DNA of 16,062 nucleotides from Apopatocola sp963618015 (GTDB taxonomy: Bacteria > Bacillota > Clostridia > Oscillospirales > Oscillospiraceae). The position numbers were made by a program, and so were the translations under genes. The stretch is from the NCBI GenBank assembly GCA_963618015.1, contig CAVEQS010000051.1:1-16062 (forward strand), given 5' to 3'. Position 1 is the first letter of the stretch. Every line of letters starts with the position of its first letter. Below the pieces are notes generated by a model, which was not told where the DNA came from, ran no database searches, and saw only the letters and a list, made by a program, of their open reading frames with translations. Of this stretch, positions 5,309 to 11,572 are shown piece after piece.

Positions 5309-7245
5309 TGCGGCAGGGGGGGATGAGCTTGGAGAAAAAACCGGTGCGCGGAGAAGTCCTCTGCCGGATCGTGCAGAGCGCCTTTCTCGCCGCGGAGATC
5401 GCGGTGCTCGCGGATGTTCTGCTTGCCGCGGCAAAGCACCCGCTGCCCCGCGCGGCGTTCTGGGGGATATTCCTCGCCGCTGCCGCGGCGCTCTCGCTCT
5501 GGCGCGGCTTTTCGCGCCGGGCGCGGCGCATTGTCTTCTTTTCTGCCGCGCTCGCGGCTCTGCTTTCGGCGATCGCACTCTTTGCCGCGTGGCGCGCCGC
5601 GATCCCGAAGGCGGCGTATGAAGCGCCGGAGACGGAGACGAAAGCGATCTTTTCCGAAAAGCGCGTGCTCGCCGTCGTGCCGCACGCGGACGACGATCTC
5701 AATCTCCTGAGCGGTGTGTTCGAGGAGTTCACCGGTGCGGGGAGCGAGGTATATGTGGTGTTCGTCTCGGCCGGTGACGGCTCGGCGAGCGCCGAAACGC
5801 GGGTATATGAAGCGATCCGCGCGCTCGCGCTCTTCGGCATCCCGGAGGAAAACGTCATTTTCCTCGGTTACGGTGACAATGTCCCGGCCGGCGGGACACA
5901 TATTTATAATGCCGCGCCGGACGCCGTCACGCCGTCGGGGAGCGGGCGGACAGAGACCTGCGCCGCGCCGAACCACGAGGCCTACCGCGAGGGGACGCCG
6001 TATACGCGCGATAATCTGCTCGGCGATCTCCGCGGCGTGATCGAAGAGCTCCGCGCCGACATCCTGTTCTGTACCGACTATGACGAGCACATCGACCACC
6101 GCGCCGTGTCGCTGTTCTTTGACGAGGCGCTCGGCGAAATTCTCGCCGCGGAGCCAGACTATAAGCCGCTTGTCCTCAAGGGCTTTGCCTACTCGACGGC
6201 ATTCAATGCCCCGGCGGATTTTTACGAGAGCGTCGATCTGCTCTCGACCGTGGACCCCGGCGGCGGGCGGATGGAAAACGGCGTGTATCTCTGGGAGGAT
6301 CGCGTGCGCCTGCCGGTGGCGGCGGACGGCCTTTCCCGCTCGCTCGCCGGCTGCCGGAGCTTCGTCTCGGCGCTCGAATATAAGAGCCAGTCGCTCTGGC
6401 GCTTCGCGCCGCGCATCATCAACAGTGACAAGGTATTCTGGCAGCGCTGTACCGGCTCTATCCTGTATGGTGCGGCGGTGCGCGTCTCCTCTGGCAGCGG
6501 CGCGGAGCTCAACGATTTCCGCCTGCTCCACTCGGCGGATCTCACGGCGGGCGAGCCGCCGTATGGCGCCGTGTGGGCGCCGGAGAGCGGCGATACCGTG
6601 CGCGAGGCGGAATTCACATTCCCCACAGCGGACGTGACGGAAATTCGCCTGTACGATAATCCTTCGCCGGATGATAACGTCCTCGCCGCCGAGATCGTAT
6701 TTCCGGACGGGAACCGGTACGCGGTGGGGGAGATCGACCCCGCCGGTACCGTGGTAACAGTGGACGAGCCGAACTGCGAAGGCTTCACCGTCCGGCTTCT
6801 GGAAACGGAGGGCGCTCGGGCGGGGCTCACGGAGATCGAGGCCTATGCCGGAACGCACGACGCGCTGCCGAGCATGGTAAAGCTCACGGACGCGGACGGA
6901 AATTTCGTTTACGATCACCGCCTCTCCCACGGCGAGACGGAAGCGGTGCTCTCGCTCTATGCGCTGAATGCATCGGACAGTTTCGTTGACTATGCCGTGA
7001 CGTGTGAGGGCGAGGGCTGCGCGGCGGCGGTCCGGGACGGCGCGCTCTATGTGACATGCCCGCGCGGCAAAAGCTGCACCGTCACGGTGACGGACGAAAC
7101 GGGAACGCTCACGGACAGCGTGTATATCGCGCACGAGACCGCCGCTGTCCGCCTCGTTCGGGGGCTTCACAGCTTTGCCCGCAGCATGCGCGAAACGAAC
7201 CTCTATACCCTCGCCGCGTATGTTTACCGAAATATCATTCAATAA
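5308..7245 (+). CDS. Membrane-anchored PIG-L (LmbE) family deacetylase with C-terminal beta-sandwich region
   Basis: A 645-residue protein. Three hydrophobic helices lie at about residues 24-43, 49-66 and 74-95, with basic loops before the first and between the second and third. The positive-inside rule then places the following domain outside the membrane. That domain has PIG-L motifs: PHADDD (125-130), a variant of AHPDDE, and EHIDH (260-264), which supply the metal ligands. PIG-L enzymes remove acetyl groups from N-acetylglucosamine-type sugars using zinc. Residues about 403-515 (ELNDFRLLHSAD to LTEIEAYAG) resemble a discoidin/F5-8C-type carbohydrate-binding fold. The last 130 residues look like another beta-rich domain with four cysteines, ending in an amphipathic tail. 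I chose the ATG at 5308 because it overlaps the previous stop (TAATG). An ATG at 5323 directly after six G is an alternative. The likely substrate is a cell-envelope or extracellular glycan; this is inferred. Confidence 0.85.
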   Translation: MRQGGMSLEKKPVRGEVLCRIVQSAFLAAEIAVLADVLLAAAKHPLPRAAFWGIFLAAAAALSLWRGFSRRARRIVFFSAALAALLSAIALFAAWRAAIPKAAYEAPETETKAIFSEKRVLAVVPHADDDLNLLSGVFEEFTGAGSEVYVVFVSAGDGSASAETRVYEAIRALALFGIPEENVIFLGYGDNVPAGGTHIYNAAPDAVTPSGSGRTETCAAPNHEAYREGTPYTRDNLLGDLRGVIEELRADILFCTDYDEHIDHRAVSLFFDEALGEILAAEPDYKPLVLKGFAYSTAFNAPADFYESVDLLSTVDPGGGRMENGVYLWEDRVRLPVAADGLSRSLAGCRSFVSALEYKSQSLWRFAPRIINSDKVFWQRCTGSILYGAAVRVSSGSGAELNDFRLLHSADLTAGEPPYGAVWAPESGDTVREAEFTFPTADVTEIRLYDNPSPDDNVLAAEIVFPDGNRYAVGEIDPAGTVVTVDEPNCEGFTVRLLETEGARAGLTEIEAYAGTHDALPSMVKLTDADGNFVYDHRLSHGETEAVLSLYALNASDSFVDYAVTCEGEGCAAAVRDGALYVTCPRGKSCTVTVTDETGTLTDSVYIAHETAAVRLVRGLHSFARSMRETNLYTLAAYVYRNIIQ

Positions 7246-7249
7246 AAAC

Positions 7250-7280
7250 ACTCCCGGCGGACAATTCGTCCGCCGGGAGT
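7250..7280. terminator. Bidirectional terminator between convergent operons
   Basis: A perfect 13-bp stem (7250-7262 with 7268-7280) has a 5-base loop and lies 5 bases after the deacetylase stop. On the plus strand it is followed by ATTTGTTTTAT, and on the minus strand by GTTTTTATT. It can therefore end both the deacetylase transcript and the GTPase operon coming from the other side. Confidence 0.9.
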
Positions 7281-7313
7281 ATTTGTTTTATATACCGCAG
7301 AGTCCGTTTGCCT

Positions 7314-8273
7314 TCAGTAGAAGGTCGCAACTTCCTGCTCCGGCACCTCGCATGGCTCGATGGACACCATGTGCAGCACCGGGCCGGGACCCTCGTACAC
7401 GTCCGGCAGGGTGCGGATGTCGATGCGCGCGGTGAGCTTGTACCAGGCGAGGTTTTTGAGCTCGCTCGTATCTGCGGTCTCCGCCGCGAGCGGGATGAAG
7501 CGGATATCGTTTGCGCAGCAGGTCATCACGTCGCGTCCAAAGTAGAAGTACCCCTTCTTTAGACTGCGGGATTTCGTGATCGCCTTGCCTTTGAGCGAGA
7601 CGGTCTTGTTCCGATACTTCTCCGGCTGATCCATGATGTCCTGCAGGAAGAGCGCGTAGTCCGCGTCGCCGATCTCGCAGACAGGGGCGTTGAGATCGTA
7701 GGGGAGGGGAAGCTCAATGTCGTCGTAGCTGATTTTGCCATCCGGCGTTTCAAAGGCAATGTCGCACCGGCGGTTGATGGCGCGGATGATCTTGTGCGCC
7801 TGCATTTTGAGATCCTCGTCGCCCTCGGGGAAGCGGTTGAGCACCGCAAGCTCGCAGCTCTGCAGCTTGTCCACCATGAGCTGGCGCATGTTGTTATTGT
7901 AGTTGAGGAACGTGCGCGCGTCGATGAATAGAAATTCCTGCGCCACGATCCACTCCTTCGGCATGTTCGTATAGAGCGTGTCGAGCGTCCACATGCCGTT
8001 GTACTCCACCATGACGTAGGAGCAGCGGTGCTTTTTCAAAAGCGCCGCGAGATTTTCGGTCGTGAGATCGCTCTCGCTCTCGATCGTCTCGGTGAACACG
8101 GTGGGCGCGGCGAACGTCGAGGGATCGTATTCCTCCACGCCCTCCTCGCACACGAGCAGGAGGATGCGGTCGCCGTTATTGAATGTCGCGTCCTCGAGCG
8201 TCTGCTGGGCGAACTTCGTCTTGCCGGACTCCAGAAAGCCGGTGAAGAGATATACGGGGACTTGTTTTGCCAT
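7314..8273 (-). CDS. CobW-type G3E GTPase fused to a YcgQ/DUF1980-like C-terminal domain
   Basis: The 319-residue protein starts as a G3E P-loop GTPase: PVYLFTGFLESGKT, with Walker A at 12-19. It then diverges. The metal-binding CxCC motif of CobW proteins is missing, VCEEGVEEYD (41-50) stands where ENEFGE normally is, VEYNGMW (89-95) replaces the EPSG switch, and NRFPEGD (146-152) stands in for the guanine-specificity NKxD. Residues about 218-319 do not look like CobW_C. GYFYFGRDVMTCCANDI (241-257) and the ending PVLHMVSIEPCEVPEQEVATFY pattern resemble the C-terminal region of YcgQ/TIGR03943 (DUF1980) proteins, which accompany a YcgR-type permease and CobW GTPases. The likely role is metal transfer, possibly zinc. 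It follows the His-rich GTPase by 15 bases, with AAAGGGAG adjoining that gene's stop codon, so the two are one operon. No permease gene is present here. Confidence 0.82.
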   Translation of the reverse strand: MAKQVPVYLFTGFLESGKTKFAQQTLEDATFNNGDRILLLVCEEGVEEYDPSTFAAPTVFTETIESESDLTTENLAALLKKHRCSYVMVEYNGMWTLDTLYTNMPKEWIVAQEFLFIDARTFLNYNNNMRQLMVDKLQSCELAVLNRFPEGDEDLKMQAHKIIRAINRRCDIAFETPDGKISYDDIELPLPYDLNAPVCEIGDADYALFLQDIMDQPEKYRNKTVSLKGKAITKSRSLKKGYFYFGRDVMTCCANDIRFIPLAAETADTSELKNLAWYKLTARIDIRTLPDVYEGPGPVLHMVSIEPCEVPEQEVATFY

Positions 8274-8288
8274 GGCTTATTCTCCCTT

Positions 8289-9551
8289 TCAGCGGAAGAG
8301 CTCGGCGACGGCGTCCTCGTGCAGCTCGTGGCCGATGACGCACAGCCGCCCCGTCACGCCGGCGCTGCCGCGGCGGATGTTGATCTCGCCCGGCGTATAG
8401 TCAAAGTGGATCCACTCGCCCTCGGTCGCGGCGACAATGCCCTTCGCGCGCAGCACGACGCCGTATTTGGCCTCGTCCTCGAGCGCGGTGAGCGCGGCGC
8501 GCAGGCCGTCCTCGGTGAACTTCTTCGCCGTCTCCATGCCCCAGGATGTGAAAACCTCGTCCGCGTCGTGGCCGTGGTGATGGTGGTGATGATGGCCGCA
8601 GCCGCACTCATGATCGTGGTCATGGTCGTGCTCGTGCTCGTCGTGGTCGTGATGGTGGTGCTCGTGGTCGTGACCGCAGCCGCATTCCTCGCCGTGATCG
8701 TGATGATGCTCATGTTCGTGGTCATGCTCGTCATGGTCATGGTCATGGTGATGATGCTCGTGGTCATGATCGTCATCATCGTCATCGTCGTCATGGTGGC
8801 AGCCGCAGGAGCAGTTGCCGTTCTCATCGAAGTGATGATGGTGCTCGTGCTCTTCGTGCTCTTCGTGCTCGTCATGGTCGTGATGATGGTGATGCTCGTG
8901 CTCGTCCTCATCCTCCTCGTGCTCGCGCTCAATGCTCTCGAGCGCGGCGGTGAGCGTGTCGCGCTTTTCCATCGCGTCGAGGATCTGCGCGCCGGAGAGC
9001 TCGTCCCACGGCGTCGTGATGATGACGGCGCCCGCGTTCTTTTCGCGCAGCAGCGCGACGCACTCGGCGAGCTTTTCCTCCTTCATGCCCGCGGTGCGGG
9101 AGAGAATGATGCACCCGGCGGATTCCACCTGGTTATTGAAGAACTCGCCGAAATTGCGCATATACATTTTGCATTTGCCCGCGTCCACGACGGTGCAGAG
9201 CGCATTGATCTCGAGTTCGCCGTCCGACGCCTGCTCCACGGCGGTCACGATGTCGGAGAGCTTGCCGACGCCCGAGGGCTCGATGAGGATGCGGTCAGGG
9301 GCATAGCGCTCGCAGACCTCGTGCAGCGCGGCGCGGAAGTCGCCCGTCAGGCTGCAGCAGATGCAGCCGGAGTTCATCTCCGTTACCTCGATGCCGGCGT
9401 CCTGCATGAAGCCGCCGTCTACGCCGATCTCGCCGAACTCGTTTTCGATGAGCACGAGCTTTTCACCCGCGTAGGCCTCGGAAATGAGCTTTTTGATGAG
9501 CGTGGTCTTGCCCGCGCCGAGGAAGCCGGAAAATACATCAACTTTTGTCAT
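8289..9551 (-). CDS. CobW-family G3E GTPase with a very long His/Asp/Glu/Cys-rich insert
   Basis: A 420-residue metallochaperone-type GTPase. It has VFSGFLGAGKTT (Walker A 9-17), ENEFGEIGVDGG (36-47), the metal-binding motif CICC (63-66), EPSGVG (91-96) and SRTAGM (151-156) near the guanine-specificity position. Residues 211-328 are a low-complexity insert with 52 histidines in 118 residues, many Asp and Glu, and three cysteine clusters (247-251, 290-292, 316-318). A CobW_C-like domain follows (about 332-420). In COG0523 proteins the CxCC motif binds zinc and GTP hydrolysis drives transfer to client enzymes; His-rich inserts are thought to store or collect metal. The start is preceded by AGAGG. 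No clear Zur site was seen upstream, so zinc regulation is not shown. Nickel or cobalt handling (HypB or CobW roles) is possible, but no urease, hydrogenase or cobalamin genes are nearby. Confidence 0.92.
   Translation of the reverse strand: MTKVDVFSGFLGAGKTTLIKKLISEAYAGEKLVLIENEFGEIGVDGGFMQDAGIEVTEMNSGCICCSLTGDFRAALHEVCERYAPDRILIEPSGVGKLSDIVTAVEQASDGELEINALCTVVDAGKCKMYMRNFGEFFNNQVESAGCIILSRTAGMKEEKLAECVALLREKNAGAVIITTPWDELSGAQILDAMEKRDTLTAALESIEREHEEDEDEHEHHHHHDHDEHEEHEEHEHHHHFDENGNCSCGCHHDDDDDDDDHDHEHHHHDHDHDEHDHEHEHHHDHGEECGCGHDHEHHHHDHDEHEHDHDHDHECGCGHHHHHHHGHDADEVFTSWGMETAKKFTEDGLRAALTALEDEAKYGVVLRAKGIVAATEGEWIHFDYTPGEINIRRGSAGVTGRLCVIGHELHEDAVAELFR
8568..8921 (-). repeat. Low-complexity His/Asp/Glu codon tract within the GTPase gene
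   Basis: This tract codes for the histidine-rich insert and is made of CAC/CAT, GAC/GAT and GAG codons in irregular order. CAC and CAT are mixed, as are GAC and GAT, so the tract is not a simple exact tandem array. The antisense strand reads as long Val/Met-rich open frames, which are a by-product of the His and Asp codons. The length of such a tract is expected to vary among strains through replication slippage in steps of three. Confidence 0.9.
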
Positions 9552-9598
9552 ACATATAACCTCTTTCTGCTGGAAGCAGCCTGTTTTTCCAATAAAGT

Positions 9599-9607
9599 AT
9601 TATAACA
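9599..9607 (-). promoter_or_regulatory. Extended -10 promoter of the GTPase operon
   Basis: On the minus strand TGTTATAAT (9607-9599) is a complete extended -10 element. A TTGACG upstream is only 7 bases from it and cannot serve as its -35. TTGACG paired at 17 bases with TATTGG (a poorer -10) is a second possibility. The leader to the start at 9551 is about 40 bases. No palindromic Zur or Fur-like operator was recognised. Confidence 0.6.
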
Positions 9608-9660
9608 CATTCGTCAAGGGGGTATTTTTGCTGTTGCCTGACTTTTTCTTGAAAAATGAA

Positions 9661-9688
9661 TTGTAATAATATAAATGTATGCTATAAT
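9661..9688 (+). promoter_or_regulatory. Promoter of the ABC exporter operon
   Basis: TTGTAA (9661-9666) and TATAAT (9683-9688) are 16 bases apart, and TGC directly before the -10 makes it an extended -10. Transcription should start near 9695. This places the in-frame ATG at 9656 outside the transcript and supports the downstream TTG start of the first ABC gene. The about 65-base leader contains no hairpin that I could support. Confidence 0.75.
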
Positions 9689-9760
9689 GAGCAAATGTCC
9701 GTTTTACTCCATTCCACTCTGTCTTTTTCCACTCAGCGAATCTTTAGAGAGGTAAAAAAA

Positions 9761-11572
9761 TTGGAACAGAAAAAGAAGTCCGCTCGCACGATGCGCGTGC
9801 TCGGCACGCTGCTCGAGGGCAGCGGGAAGTACTTCGCCGTGTGTATCCTTCTGGGACTGCTGCTCACGGTGGTTGAAATGATCGCGCCGCAGGTCATCCG
9901 CGTGACGGTGGACTCGGTCATTGACTCCAAGCCCATGGATCTGCCCGCATGGGCGCTCCGGTGGGTGGCGTCGCTCGGCGGCGTGGAGTATCTGCGCGCG
10001 AATATGTGGTTCATCGCACTCATTCTCGCGATTGCGGGTCTCACCGCGGCGCTGCTGCGCTATGGCGCGAACATGTTCAACGCCCGGGCGGGCGAAACGC
10101 TCGTCAAGACTGCGCGCGACAAGCTCTTTCACCACATCGAATGCCTGCCATGGAAGTGGCACGCCGAAAATCCGACCGGCGACATCATTCAGCGCTGCAC
10201 GAGCGACGTGGAGCGCATCAAAATGTTCTTCCAGGAACAGTTCATCTCCGTTTTCCAGATCATCGTGCGCATCATCCTCGCGCTCTCGCTCATGACGGCG
10301 ATGAACGCAAAGCTCTCCATCGTCGCGTGGGTCATCGCGCCGATCATCGTGCTCTATTCGGTGCTCTTCCACAACAAGATCCGCGCCCGGTTCACCGAGT
10401 GCGACGAGAACGAGGGCGTTCTCTCCACGATCGCGCAGGAAAACCTCACGGGTGTGCGCGTCGTGCGCGCGTTTGGGCGCGAAAAGTTCGAGCGCGACCG
10501 CTTCGAGGAGCAGAACAACAAATACACCGCCTGCTGGATCGGGCTTTGCCGGACGCTCTCCGACTTCTGGGCGGTGGGCGATTTTACGAGCTGCCTCCAG
10601 ATCCTGCTCGTGGTCGTGCTCGGCACGGTCTCGTGCGTGAACGGGAATCTGACGGCGGGCGAGTTCGTGTCGTTCTCGCTCTATAACACGATGCTCATCG
10701 GCCCCGTGCGCCGTCTGGGGCGCATCATCTCCGAAATGAGCAAGGCCGGCGTCTCCATCGACCGCCTCGGCGAAGTTCTCGAAGCCGAGGTCGAGCAGGA
10801 CGCGCCCAACGCCGCCGAAGCGCCGATGGACAAGGATATCTCCTTTGAAAACGTCAGTTTCCACTACGGCGAAAACGGCCCGGACGTGCTCGAAAACGTG
10901 AGCTTCACCGTGCCCGCCGGAAAGAGCTTCGGCATTCTCGGCGGCACCGGCTCCGGCAAGAGCAGCCTGCTTCTGCTTCTCTGCCGCCTGTATGCGCCCA
11001 CGGAGGGCAAGATCACCGTCGGCGGTGTGGATATTGCCGATATGCCGGCGCGCTATGTGCGCGAAAACGTCGGCGTTGTGCTGCAGGAGCCGTTCCTCTT
11101 CTCCCGCTCGGTGCAGGAGAACATCGGCATCTGCGGCGCGAGCGACGCGGAGATCCGCGCCGCCGCCGTCACCGCCTGCGTAGACGGCGACATCACCCGC
11201 TTCTCGCAGGGGTACGATACCATGGTCGGTGAGCGCGGCGTGTCGCTCTCCGGCGGACAGAAGCAGCGCGTGGCCATCGCCCGCATGCTGACGAAAAAGA
11301 CGCCGGTCATCGTTTTTGACGACTCGCTCTCCGCCGTCGATACCGAGACGGACGAGAAGATCCGCTCTGCGCTCGACCGTGATCTCGGCGGCGCGACGAC
11401 GATCATCATCTCCCACCGCATCACGACGCTGCTCGACTGCGACAACGTCCTCGTGCTCGAAAAGGGCCGCGTGAGCCAGCTCGGCTCGCCGCGCGAGCTG
11501 CTCGCCCAGCCGGGCATTTTCCGCAAGATCTACGACATGCAGATGGCCATCGGAGAGGAGGAAGGAGCATGA
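9761..11572 (+). CDS. Heterodimeric ABC exporter subunit with degenerate catalytic site
   Basis: A 603-residue half-transporter with a six-helix type I exporter membrane domain (about residues 20-310) followed by an ATPase domain. The motifs are Walker A GGTGSGKS (394-401), signature LSGGQ (496-500) and Walker B VIVFDD with Asp521 where the catalytic Glu normally stands. The last feature marks the non-catalytic partner of asymmetric pairs such as BmrCD, LmrCD and TM287/288. I chose TTG at 9761 as start because GAGAGG lies eight bases upstream and the predicted transcription start is near 9695; ATG at 9791 is an alternative that lacks a good ribosome binding site. It overlaps the next gene by four bases (ATGA). 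The family exports drugs, peptides or lipids; the substrate cannot be read from the sequence. Confidence 0.93.
   Translation: MEQKKKSARTMRVLGTLLEGSGKYFAVCILLGLLLTVVEMIAPQVIRVTVDSVIDSKPMDLPAWALRWVASLGGVEYLRANMWFIALILAIAGLTAALLRYGANMFNARAGETLVKTARDKLFHHIECLPWKWHAENPTGDIIQRCTSDVERIKMFFQEQFISVFQIIVRIILALSLMTAMNAKLSIVAWVIAPIIVLYSVLFHNKIRARFTECDENEGVLSTIAQENLTGVRVVRAFGREKFERDRFEEQNNKYTACWIGLCRTLSDFWAVGDFTSCLQILLVVVLGTVSCVNGNLTAGEFVSFSLYNTMLIGPVRRLGRIISEMSKAGVSIDRLGEVLEAEVEQDAPNAAEAPMDKDISFENVSFHYGENGPDVLENVSFTVPAGKSFGILGGTGSGKSSLLLLLCRLYAPTEGKITVGGVDIADMPARYVRENVGVVLQEPFLFSRSVQENIGICGASDAEIRAAAVTACVDGDITRFSQGYDTMVGERGVSLSGGQKQRVAIARMLTKKTPVIVFDDSLSAVDTETDEKIRSALDRDLGGATTIIISHRITTLLDCDNVLVLEKGRVSQLGSPRELLAQPGIFRKIYDMQMAIGEEEGA

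Noticed and set aside
4993..7251. A 752-residue minus-strand frame opposite the NTPase and PIG-L genes
   Set aside because: It runs through the shared terminator and is antisense to two recognised genes; its composition is Arg/Ala-rich without motifs.
8568..8921. Possible CRISPR or minisatellite array
   Set aside because: Units are three-base codon mixes of variable order inside an intact reading frame, with no constant repeat and unique spacers.
8028..9605. A long plus-strand frame with runs of Val and Met looking like membrane helices
   Set aside because: The hydrophobic runs are the antisense reading of His and Asp codons of the metal-binding insert; there is no ribosome binding site or family motif.
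9552..9660. Zur or Fur operator before the GTPase operon
   Set aside because: I looked for a TCGTAAT-N-ATTACGA-type palindrome and saw none; only the extended -10 promoter can be supported.
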